Positions 35,060-43,063 of a stretch of 64,000 nt of DNA are shown here, one piece after another. Source of the DNA: Deinobacterium chartae (GTDB taxonomy: Bacteria > Deinococcota > Deinococci > Deinococcales > Deinococcaceae); assembly GCF_014202645.1 (NCBI RefSeq), contig NZ_JACHHG010000005.1, positions 248,001 through 312,000 of the forward strand, written 5' to 3'. The notes beneath the pieces are model-generated. The model was not told the DNA's origin, did no database searches, and saw only the letters and a program-made list of their open reading frames with translations. Both the position numbers and the translations under genes were made by a program. The stretch's first letter is position 1; each line of letters starts with the position of its first letter.

Positions 35060-37743
35060 TGTCCAGCATTCTTGAAACCACGGTCAAACTGCTGAGCGAC
35101 CTGGCCGCTCCCAGCATGATTCAGGCGGCCCTGCGTGAAGCGGCTGAACGCAGCGGCAAGTCTGCGGATGAACTGTCGGTCCGTGAAGTCGAGCAGATCC
35201 TCAAGAGCAACGTATACCGCGCGTTGCAGCTCTCGGTGCCCGCGTCGCTCGCCAAGGCCCGCATCCAGCAGACCATCAATGCCCTCAATGACCTCGAGGG
35301 TCAGGGGCACGTGCAATCCAACAACACCCTCGAGCGGCAAGAAGCCCAGGTCGTCGCGCTCGAGGAAACCGCCCGGAAGTTCAACCTGTACTTCGAGTGG
35401 CCCGAGACGCAAAAGTTCCGCTCGCTGATGAGCGTGATCCGCGAGCAGCACGGGCAGGGCCGCGCGATTCCCAACCTGCTGCGCGACGCCTCGGTGCTCA
35501 AAGACGCTCTCGAGCGCAAGCTGCAGGAACTGCTGGTCACCCAGGGCCGCGATGTGGCCGAGCTCAAGGCGGACTTCGAGCGGGTGCGCTCGGTGGGGGG
35601 CCCCAAGGTACGGCGCCTCGAGAACCTGATTCATCAGATCGAGACCGCCCAGGAGCAATCGGCCCTGAGCTCGGCCGAGATCGAGCGGGCCCGCAAGCTG
35701 GCTGCCGAGCTGCGCAAGCTGGTGGAGTCGTCGGTCGTAACCCGTCCGGTGCTCGAGGACATCGCCGAGGACGTCATCTTGGATTCGGGCACTTCGGACA
35801 GCATCGACGTGACCGCGACCGGCGAGTTCATTTTTGATCTGGACATCGACGACCCCGAGGTCGTGGTGGACTTCGGCGAACTGACCGCCGAGCAGAGCAG
35901 CAAGCTGCTCGAGATCGACCTGGGCGAGCAGGCTCGCACCCTCGAGTCCCTCGAGCGCGATTTCGCCGGGGTCTTGCGCGTCAGTCCCGAACTGCAGGCG
36001 CGCTTCGCAGCGCTGCAGGCGAGCCACAGCAAACGCGAGCTGGTACGGGACGACATCGCCGCGCTCAAGGACGACCTGCAAACACTCAAGGCCCAGCTGC
36101 TCGAACGCCAGCGCACCGAGCTCGCGGCCCTGAAGGCACGGATCGAGAGCCTGCGGACAGCAGGGCAGTCGGTCGGCGAGGCCAACTTGCTGGCCAGCGT
36201 GTCCGAGGGAATGCTCGACGGTGCGGCCCTGGTCACCGACGAGCTGACTAACCTGCGCGAACTGCTCGAGGTGCTCGAGCGGCAGGCGGCCGAGGCCGCA
36301 CGCCTGCGCGCCGAGGAAGCCGCGCAGCGCGAGCGGGCACTGGCGCGGCAGCGTCAGGCGCTGGCGCGCTTCACCGTGCCGCGCGGAGCTTCGGCGGCCC
36401 AGGCAGCGCACCTCGAGGCGCTGCGCACCGCCCTGCAACAGCGCACCGAGGCCGGGGAACCGGACGAGGCCGCGGTACGCGCACTGGTAGAGGCACACGG
36501 CCAGATCAGCAAACAGGTGCTGCGCAGCGGCGAGGCCGCCCTCAGCAGCCTGCGCGGACGGCTGTCCACCCTGCCCGAACTGCCCGAACTGGCCGGTGAC
36601 CTCGCCGCCTTGCAGGGCCGCATCGAACAGGCGCTTGCCGAATTCGCCGCCGGTCGCGCGGTGGACGCCAGCGCCCTCGAAGCGCAGGGCAAGAACCTCG
36701 AGGCGCGCTACCGGGCCGCCGTTCAGTCGCGGCTGGACACGCTCGCTTCGATCGCCCGGCTCAGCGGCGCTTCCGAGCTGAGCGCCCGCATCGCGGCCCT
36801 CAAGGAGAGTGATTTTCCCGACCTTGCCGCGCTGGAAGTCGAGGTGCACGCGGCGCGCGAAACCAAGCTGCTCGCCCAGCAGCGCGAGATTCAGGAGATC
36901 GAGGCGGCAGCCCGCGACTACACGGACCTGCCAGCCTTCGCGAACCTCGAGGCTCAGCTGCGGCAGGCCCGCAGCATGATCCAAAGCGGTGAGATCGCCG
37001 TGCTCGACACTGCCTGGGCGTTGCTGGAGAGCCTGTCTCTGGAGGCGGAGCAGCAGCGCAGCAACCTGGACGCGCGCTCCAGCGCGGTCATCGAGGAGTA
37101 CGGGCGCTACCGTGGCCTCGAGGGTGAGACCATTCGCCAACTGGGCCGTCTGGCCGAACTGCTGCGCGCCCAGCGGGCGCTGGGCCAGCTCTCGCCCAGC
37201 GCCCGGGAAAGCTACGTCACGACCCTGCGCGACGCCGAGGTGCTGCTGATCGAGGCGCGCGCCGAACACGAGGCAGCCCGTCAGGTCGCGGCGGCGCTGC
37301 AGGACCCGAGCGCCCTCGAGGGCCTGCTGGGCGTATTCGACGCCTTCGGTACGACCCCGACTGCCGAGCCGGGGCGGGAACAGGCGCCGGATCCGGTCAC
37401 GCGGGTCAGCGCGAACCTGGCCGTGCGCCTGCAGGAACTGTGCCGCGAGCGCGGCGTGGACAGCGTGGTGCTGGTGCAAAACGGGCAGGCGCAGTGGGGT
37501 GAGCTGCCCGGCGGGCAAGACGCCTTGCGCGACCTGGTCCAGGCCACCGCCGAGCTCAGCGGCGAGCTGCGGCGTCAACCGCCGCGCCTGCTGACCCTCG
37601 AGTACGGCGGCGGCGCCTTGATCGCGCTGCTGTTCCCGGCCAAGTCTGCTCAACTGCTCGTAGGCCTCTCGGACATCACCCAGCTCAGCCGCCTGTTGGC
37701 GCTGCTGGGCCGCCAGCAGGCCGAGCTGAACGGGTTGCTGTGA
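35059..37743 (+). CDS. Long coiled-coil protein with shared N-terminal domain and C-terminal roadblock-like domain
   Basis: An 894-residue soluble protein. Residues 1-75 (VREVEQILKSNVYRALQLSV, then AKARIQQTINAL) match the N-terminus of the protein at 32229. Residues about 80-780 are almost wholly Glu/Arg/Leu/Ala-rich heptads, i.e. long coiled coil, broken by an acidic segment near 260-290 (FDLDIDDPEVVVDFGELTAE). The last 110 residues (VDSVVLVQNGQAQWGELPGG ... GGGALIALLFPAKSAQLLVG) read as a divergent roadblock/LC7-like domain. The ATG overlaps the preceding stop (TGATG) and its own stop overlaps tsaE the same way. A cytoskeletal or polar scaffold role is plausible but unproven. Confidence 0.8.
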   Translation: MSSILETTVKLLSDLAAPSMIQAALREAAERSGKSADELSVREVEQILKSNVYRALQLSVPASLAKARIQQTINALNDLEGQGHVQSNNTLERQEAQVVALEETARKFNLYFEWPETQKFRSLMSVIREQHGQGRAIPNLLRDASVLKDALERKLQELLVTQGRDVAELKADFERVRSVGGPKVRRLENLIHQIETAQEQSALSSAEIERARKLAAELRKLVESSVVTRPVLEDIAEDVILDSGTSDSIDVTATGEFIFDLDIDDPEVVVDFGELTAEQSSKLLEIDLGEQARTLESLERDFAGVLRVSPELQARFAALQASHSKRELVRDDIAALKDDLQTLKAQLLERQRTELAALKARIESLRTAGQSVGEANLLASVSEGMLDGAALVTDELTNLRELLEVLERQAAEAARLRAEEAAQRERALARQRQALARFTVPRGASAAQAAHLEALRTALQQRTEAGEPDEAAVRALVEAHGQISKQVLRSGEAALSSLRGRLSTLPELPELAGDLAALQGRIEQALAEFAAGRAVDASALEAQGKNLEARYRAAVQSRLDTLASIARLSGASELSARIAALKESDFPDLAALEVEVHAARETKLLAQQREIQEIEAAARDYTDLPAFANLEAQLRQARSMIQSGEIAVLDTAWALLESLSLEAEQQRSNLDARSSAVIEEYGRYRGLEGETIRQLGRLAELLRAQRALGQLSPSARESYVTTLRDAEVLLIEARAEHEAARQVAAALQDPSALEGLLGVFDAFGTTPTAEPGREQAPDPVTRVSANLAVRLQELCRERGVDSVVLVQNGQAQWGELPGGQDALRDLVQATAELSGELRRQPPRLLTLEYGGGALIALLFPAKSAQLLVGLSDITQLSRLLALLGRQQAELNGLL

Positions 37744-38177
37744 TGCAGCCGCTCGAGGTGGGGGCTGCGCGACTGCTGCGCAGCCCCGAGGAACAGACCC
37801 GGCTGGGCCGGGTGCTGGGCGAGCACTTCGCGTCGGGGCGCGGGCAGGTGCTGTTCCTCGAGGGCGAGCTGGGAGCCGGCAAGACCACGCTGACCCAGGG
37901 CATCGTGGCCGGGCTGGATTTTACCGGCGAGGTGACCAGCCCGACCTACGCGCTGATGCACCTGTATCCCAGCCCGCACGGCACGGTGGTGCACGTGGAC
38001 GCCTACCGGGTGCGGCATGTGGCCGAACTGTACGAGATGGGGCTCGAGGACGAGGCCGAGCGCGCGGTTCTCACCATCATCGAGTGGGGCGAATCCTTGT
38101 ACGAGGACTTTCCGCACGCCTGGATCTTGCGTCTGACCTACGCCCCCGAGGGCCGACGCATCGAGCGGCTGCGCTAG
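37743..38177 (+). CDS. tsaE: tRNA threonylcarbamoyladenosine biosynthesis ATPase TsaE
   Basis: A 144-residue P-loop protein needed, with TsaB, TsaC and TsaD, to make t6A37 in ANN-decoding tRNAs. Walker A is LEGELGAGKTTLTQGI (about 39-54), followed by SPTYALMHLYP, VVHVDAYRV and the IIEWGESLYEDFP motif, all characteristic. Start ATG 37743 shares its A with the TGA of the coiled-coil gene; a GTG at 37740 is an alternative. Coupling of this core gene to the unusual upstream operon is notable. The other tsa genes are not here. Confidence 0.93.
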   Translation: MQPLEVGAARLLRSPEEQTRLGRVLGEHFASGRGQVLFLEGELGAGKTTLTQGIVAGLDFTGEVTSPTYALMHLYPSPHGTVVHVDAYRVRHVAELYEMGLEDEAERAVLTIIEWGESLYEDFPHAWILRLTYAPEGRRIERLR

Positions 38178-38201
38178 GTTGCCGCACTTCAACTTCACAA
38201 C

Positions 38202-38230
38202 GGCCTAGACCATTCGCGTCTGGGCCCTTT
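38202..38230 (+). terminator. Terminator after tsaE
   Basis: 9-bp stem (GGCCTAGAC / GTCTGGGCC, one G-U pair) with 7-nt loop, followed by CTTTT. Confidence 0.65.
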
Positions 38231-38243
38231 TCATAGCAACGTT

Positions 38244-38249
38244 TAGGCT
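38244..38249 (+). promoter_or_regulatory. -10 box for leaderless Hsp90-like transcript
   Basis: TAGGCT ending 7 nt before ATG 38257. Confidence 0.4.
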
Positions 38250-38256
38250 GGTGAAC

Positions 38257-40047
38257 ATGACACATATCTTCCAGGTCGACCTCAGCGGACTGATCGACCT
38301 TCTCAGCCAGCACCTTTACAGCGGCCCCCAGGTGTACCTGCGCGAGCTGCTTCAAAACGGCGCAGACGCCCTGCGCGCCCGCGAGAACCTCGAGGGCCGG
38401 GCTCCGGGAGGCATCTGCGTAGAAGTCGGGCAGCAACAGGGCCGTCCGCTGCTGGTCGTGCACGACAGCGGCGTGGGCCTCACCGAAGAGGAAGTGCACC
38501 GCTTCCTGGCCACCATCGGTTCGTCGTCCAAGCGAGGCGGCGGCGACTTTATCGGGCGTTTCGGGATCGGCCTGCTGTCGTGCTTTGTGGTCTCGGACGA
38601 GATCGTGCTGCGCACCCGCTCGGTGCGCGGCGGCCCGGCGGTCGAGTGGCACGGCAAGGCCGACGGCACTTACACGGTGCAACTCCTCGAGGAGGACCTG
38701 CCCTTCGGTTCGCAGGTCACCTTGCTGTGCAAGGCCGGCTCAGAGGACTACTTCGATCCCGAGCAGGTCCGCAGTCTGTGCGTCCGCTACGGCGACTTGC
38801 TGCCCTACCCGATTCGGGTCGGAGCGCTGGACGGTCCGCTGGAGATCTGCAACGCGCAGGTGGCTCCCTGGGCACGCAGCTATGCCAGCGCCGACGAGCG
38901 CGACGCAGCGCTGCGCGCTTATGGCCGCACCCTGCTGGGCGCCGAACCCTTCGACTGGTTCCCGCTCAGCGCCCCCTCGAGCGGACTCGAGGGCGTGGCC
39001 TTTGTGTTGCCACGTTCGGCCCAGGCCGGAAGCCGCCCCACGGCCACGCTGTACCTGCGCGACATGCTGCTGGCCGAGCGGGACGAGGACCTGCTGCCCC
39101 CCTGGGCCTTTTTCGTGCACGGAGCTTTCAACGCCCGCACGCTGCAACCGACCGCATCGCGCGAGACCCTGCAGCAGAACGCAGTTTTCCGCGCTACCCG
39201 CCACGAACTCGAGGTGGGACTGCGCGCTTACCTCGAGGGACTGGCTGCCCGCGACCCCGAGAGGATGCAGCAGCTGCTGCGGCTGCATCACCTGCCGCTG
39301 CGCGCACTCGCAGCCGACGATGACGCCTTTTACCGCCTGATCGCCCTGCACCTGGCCTTCGAGACCTCGCAAGGACGCCTGACCCTGGCCGAGATCTTGC
39401 GGTCCGGGGGTCCGCTGCGCTTTGTCCCCGACCTCGACCAGTTCCGTCAGGTTGCCCAGATCGCAGCGGCACGCGGCGAGGTGATCGTGAACGCGGCCTA
39501 CACCTACGACGCGACCCTGCTCGAGAAACTGAACCGCGTTTTTCCCGAACACCGGGCCATCCGGGTGGATGCGGGCGGAATCGCCGCTGGCCTCGAGGAC
39601 CTCTCTCCTGCCGAGAGCGCCGAGGGCAGTCGGCTGCTGGCAGCCGCGCGACATGCGCTCGAAGACCTCGACTGCGAGCCGCGCCTGAAGCGCTTTGCCC
39701 CCGCCGAGCTCCCGGCGCTGTACGTGCTCGACCGCGAAGCCAACGCCGCGCGCAACCGCCAGCGCAGCCGAGAGGTGTCCGATGCCCTCTGGAGCGCCCT
39801 GCTCGACGACCTGACCGAAACGGACAGCAGCGGGGCACGGCTGTACCTCAACTTCGACAACCCCACGGTACGGCAACTGGCCCGCCTCGAGGACGGCCCG
39901 GTGCTGCGGCGGGTCGTGCAGACCCTGTACCTGCAAGCGCTGCTGCTGGGGCACCACCCGCTCAGCACGCACGAACTGGACCTGCTCAGCGGCAGCCTGG
40001 CCGAGATGATCGGCTGGGGGCTGCGCGCCGCCCGCTCGCTCAATTAA
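38257..40047 (+). CDS. Divergent Hsp90 (HtpG-like) family protein
   Basis: A 596-residue GHKL ATPase. The N-terminal nucleotide site has all boxes: YLRELLQNGADALRA (E30, N34, D37), VVHDSGVGLTEEEV (D70) and IGSSSKRGGGDFIGRFGIGL (G-rich lid, F102-G105). The middle and C-terminal parts diverge strongly from E. coli HtpG (such as WAFFVHGAFNARTLQPTASR, a recognisable Hsp90 middle-domain region), and the C-terminus (RAARSLN) lacks the eukaryotic MEEVD tail. Similar HSP90 family proteins in actinobacteria are distinct from housekeeping HtpG. Followed 10 nt later by a helical-repeat gene, probably its partner. Confidence 0.87.
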   Translation: MTHIFQVDLSGLIDLLSQHLYSGPQVYLRELLQNGADALRARENLEGRAPGGICVEVGQQQGRPLLVVHDSGVGLTEEEVHRFLATIGSSSKRGGGDFIGRFGIGLLSCFVVSDEIVLRTRSVRGGPAVEWHGKADGTYTVQLLEEDLPFGSQVTLLCKAGSEDYFDPEQVRSLCVRYGDLLPYPIRVGALDGPLEICNAQVAPWARSYASADERDAALRAYGRTLLGAEPFDWFPLSAPSSGLEGVAFVLPRSAQAGSRPTATLYLRDMLLAERDEDLLPPWAFFVHGAFNARTLQPTASRETLQQNAVFRATRHELEVGLRAYLEGLAARDPERMQQLLRLHHLPLRALAADDDAFYRLIALHLAFETSQGRLTLAEILRSGGPLRFVPDLDQFRQVAQIAAARGEVIVNAAYTYDATLLEKLNRVFPEHRAIRVDAGGIAAGLEDLSPAESAEGSRLLAAARHALEDLDCEPRLKRFAPAELPALYVLDREANAARNRQRSREVSDALWSALLDDLTETDSSGARLYLNFDNPTVRQLARLEDGPVLRRVVQTLYLQALLLGHHPLSTHELDLLSGSLAEMIGWGLRAARSLN

Positions 40048-40057
40048 GGACATGATG

Positions 40058-41137
40058 ATGAACGAGATCGATACGTTACTGGAACGCGCCGAGGCGCTGC
40101 CTTACGGCAGCGAACAGGTCGCCCTGGTCGAGGAAGCCGTGCGTCTCGCCGACTTGCAGGGCGACCTCGAGGAGGGTTTCCGCACCCGCGAGGCGCTGCT
40201 CGAAGCCGCGACCTTCGGCGGCTACCCGGAGAAGACCCTGACCGCCATGGCGTGGTGCCTCGCTCAGTCCGACCGGGACCCGGAGCGTTTTCCGCCCGAG
40301 AACTTGCTGTGGGAATACAAATGGGTCCTGCGTGCCGCACTCTCGTTTCCGCAGGTTCCCTGGAGCCGCCTCGAGGCGACCCTGGCCGATTTCGAGCGCC
40401 GCGCGGCTGCCTGCGGCGTGGGCCAGCGGGTGGTGCTGGGCAAGCGGTTCGACCTCGCCCTGCACCGGGGCGACCTCGAGACGGCCCGCCGCCTGTACCC
40501 GCAATGGAGCTACGCCCCACGCGACTGGCTCTCGGACTGCGCGGCCTGCGAAGCCCAAGACGGCGTACGTCTGGCCATCGAAAGCGGCAACGCCGAGTCG
40601 GCCTTCTCGCGTGCCAAGCGGCTGCTGGCCGGGCAGCTCACCTGCGACTCCAAGCCGGAGGCCACCTACGCCAGCCTGCTGGTTCCGGCCCTGAGACTGG
40701 GCCGCCCCGAGCAGGCCGAAGAGTTCTTCGAGCGCGGTTATCCGCTGGTCCGCGCACGCCGCAACATGCTCGACCTGTGCGGAGAACACCTCGCCTACCT
40801 GGCACTCACCCACGACTACGGACGCGGAGCGGCGCTGCTCGAGCGTCACCTGCCCTGGGCGCTCGAGGCCACCGACTTGCTGGATCGCTTCAACTTCGAG
40901 TTGGGGGCCTCGCTGTGGCTCGGGCGCCTCGAGCGCGAGGGCGTGCAGAAACTGAACGTTCACCTGCCCGCCGAACAGTTACCCGGCGACCTCGATACGT
41001 CCTCGGTTCCCGCCCTGCAGGGTTTTCTCGAAGGACGCCTGCGCGATCTGGCCGCCCGCTTCGACGCCCGCAACGGCACCGGCTACTTCGCGCAGCGCCT
41101 CGAGGAGCGCAGCGAACTGCTGAACTTGCGCGCCTGA
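40058..41137 (+). CDS. Helical-repeat (TPR-like) protein paired with the Hsp90 paralogue
   Basis: A 359-residue soluble protein composed of helical pairs reminiscent of tetratricopeptide repeats (VEEAVRLADLQGDLEEGFRT, DLALHRGDLETARRLYPQW, LLVPALRLGRPEQAEEFFER, LALTHDYGRGAALLERHL). No enzyme motif is seen. Three consecutive ATG codons (40052, 40055, 40058) are present; AAGGA at 40046-40050 gives the best spacing, 7 nt, to the third. The short gap to the Hsp90-like gene and the TPR-like fold suggest a co-chaperone or client adaptor; this is inference. Confidence 0.75.
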   Translation: MNEIDTLLERAEALPYGSEQVALVEEAVRLADLQGDLEEGFRTREALLEAATFGGYPEKTLTAMAWCLAQSDRDPERFPPENLLWEYKWVLRAALSFPQVPWSRLEATLADFERRAAACGVGQRVVLGKRFDLALHRGDLETARRLYPQWSYAPRDWLSDCAACEAQDGVRLAIESGNAESAFSRAKRLLAGQLTCDSKPEATYASLLVPALRLGRPEQAEEFFERGYPLVRARRNMLDLCGEHLAYLALTHDYGRGAALLERHLPWALEATDLLDRFNFELGASLWLGRLEREGVQKLNVHLPAEQLPGDLDTSSVPALQGFLEGRLRDLAARFDARNGTGYFAQRLEERSELLNLRA

Positions 41138-41143
41138 ACGCCG

Positions 41144-41189
41144 ATCTAGCGCTGCGCGCTTCCCCCGGGGGAAGCGCGCAGCGCTAGAT
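41144..41189 (+). terminator. 46-nt perfect palindrome downstream of the Hsp90 operon
   Basis: Perfect 23-bp arms with no loop, centred at 41166/41167; no U-tract follows. Probably terminates by a very stable hairpin, and could extrude as a cruciform. Confidence 0.65.
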
Positions 41190-41254
41190 GTTGTGGCGTA
41201 GCGGGCGGAGCGGGTGTTAGGGTTGGCGCAAATGCAACGCACGGAGGTAACCGC

Positions 41255-43060
41255 ATGACCCAGACCCTGCCGTCCCGCCAGGAAGCCGATCCCCGCTTTA
41301 CCTGGGATACCGCCTACATGTTCGCCACCCCCCAGGACTGGGAACGCGAGTTCGAGGCGGTTTCCGCCGCTCTTCCCTCCCTGTCGGCCTACCAGGGCCG
41401 CCTGTCCGAGTCGGCCGACACCCTGCTGCGTTGGTTCGAGGAGAGCACTGGCCTGCTCGCGCGGGTCTCGAGGCTGGGCATCTACGCCTCGATGGCCCAG
41501 AGCGTCGACAGCACCGACCAGGAAGCCACTGCCCGCCACAGCCGCTCGGTGGGCCTGTCCGCCCGGGCCTCGGCCGTGACCGCCTTCGCCCGCCCCGAGC
41601 TGCTGGCCCTGCCTGCCGATACCCTCGAGGCTTTCATGGAGCAGCGCCCCGAACTGCAGACTTACGGGCACTACTTCGATGATCTCGCCCGCCAGCGTCC
41701 GCACGTGCGCTCGCCCGAGGTCGAGGAACTGCTGGGACAGCTCTCGGACCCGTTCCGCAGCGCGGCGGGCGTGCACCCGCTGCTGGCCAACACCGAGCTG
41801 CGCTTTCGCCCGGCGCTGGAACATCAGGTCGCTCAGGGCAACATCGACCACCTGCTGCAAAGCGAGGACCGCGAGCTGCGCCGCGAGGCGTGGCAGTCGT
41901 ACGCCGATGGGCACCTCGAGCTGAAAAACACCATGAGCGCGCTGCTGGCCACCGGCGTGAAACAGAACGTCTTCCGCGCCCGCGCCCGGGGTTACGCCTC
42001 GAGCCTCGAGGCGGCCTTGAGCCCCAACAACTTGCCGGTCGAGGTCTTTCACAACCTGATCGAGACCTATAGGCGCCACCTGCCCACCTGGCACCGCTAC
42101 TGGCAAGTCCGTGCCCGCGCGCTGGGTCTGCCGCGCCTGGCCGAGTACGACGTCAAGGCCCCGCTCAGCGCCCACCCGCCGGTCGTGTCCTACGACACGG
42201 CGGTGCGGTACATCGTAGACGGCATGGCGCCGCTGGGCCCCGAGTACGTGGAGCCGATGCACGCCGGACTCACCGGCGAGCGCTGGGTGGACATCTACCC
42301 CAACACCGGCAAGCGGCTGGGAGCCTACTCGACCGGCAACCGCCTCACCAAGCCGTACATCTTCATGTCCTTTCACGACACGCTGTTCGGCATGAGCACG
42401 CTGGCCCACGAGGTCGGCCACTCGATGCACTCGTACCTGACCTGGAAGACCCAGCCGGCGGTGTACAGCTCGTACAGCCTGTTCGTAGCCGAGGTCGCCT
42501 CGAACTTCAATCAGGCGCTGGTACGTGCGCACCTGTTCGAGCGCGAGCAGGACCCGGACTTCCAGATCGCAGTGATCGAGGAAGCCATGAGCAACTTCCA
42601 CCGCTACTTCTTCATCATGCCGACCCTGGCGCGCTTTGAACTCGAGCTGCACGAGCGGGTCGAGCGCGGTCAGGCCCTGTCGGCCGACGGCATGATCGCG
42701 CTGATGGCCGACCTGCTGCGCGAGGGCTACGGGCCCGACTTCGATTTCGACGCCGAGCGCAGCGGCATCACCTGGGCGCAGTTCTCGAACCACATGTACG
42801 CCAACTTCTACACCTGGCAGTATGCGACCGGCATCGCCGCCGCGAACGCGCTGTCCGAGGACATCCTCTCGGGGCAGCAGGGGGCGGTCGAGCGCTACCT
42901 CGCCTTCCTCAAGGCGGGCAGCTCGCTGTACCCGCTCGACGCGCTGCGGCTGGCCGGAGTGGACCTCGCGACACCCGAACCGGTCGAGAAGGCCTTTGGG
43001 GTGCTCTCGAAGCTGGTAGACCGCCTCGAGGCCCTGGTGGGAGCGCGGGAGCAGGCTTAA
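41255..43060 (+). CDS. pepF: Oligoendopeptidase F (M3B)
   Basis: A 601-residue cytoplasmic zinc endopeptidase for 7-17-residue peptides. The zinc motif HEVGHSMHSYL lies at about 385-395 (H385, E386, H389), with FVAEVASNFNQAL providing the third ligand Glu, and WDIYPN-like and NRLTKPYIFMSF segments usual for PepF. GGAGGT precedes the ATG. It is the second M3 enzyme in the window and is closer to Bacillus/Lactococcus PepF in layout than the one at 211-1905. Followed by panE-like gene 3 nt after the stop. Confidence 0.93.
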   Translation: MTQTLPSRQEADPRFTWDTAYMFATPQDWEREFEAVSAALPSLSAYQGRLSESADTLLRWFEESTGLLARVSRLGIYASMAQSVDSTDQEATARHSRSVGLSARASAVTAFARPELLALPADTLEAFMEQRPELQTYGHYFDDLARQRPHVRSPEVEELLGQLSDPFRSAAGVHPLLANTELRFRPALEHQVAQGNIDHLLQSEDRELRREAWQSYADGHLELKNTMSALLATGVKQNVFRARARGYASSLEAALSPNNLPVEVFHNLIETYRRHLPTWHRYWQVRARALGLPRLAEYDVKAPLSAHPPVVSYDTAVRYIVDGMAPLGPEYVEPMHAGLTGERWVDIYPNTGKRLGAYSTGNRLTKPYIFMSFHDTLFGMSTLAHEVGHSMHSYLTWKTQPAVYSSYSLFVAEVASNFNQALVRAHLFEREQDPDFQIAVIEEAMSNFHRYFFIMPTLARFELELHERVERGQALSADGMIALMADLLREGYGPDFDFDAERSGITWAQFSNHMYANFYTWQYATGIAAANALSEDILSGQQGAVERYLAFLKAGSSLYPLDALRLAGVDLATPEPVEKAFGVLSKLVDRLEALVGAREQA

Positions 43061-43063
43061 GCC

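Noticed and set aside
38257-40047. Annotation as the housekeeping chaperone HtpG
   Set aside because: Only the ATP-binding boxes and part of the middle domain match; the remainder is too divergent, so it is described as an Hsp90 paralogue without a gene symbol.
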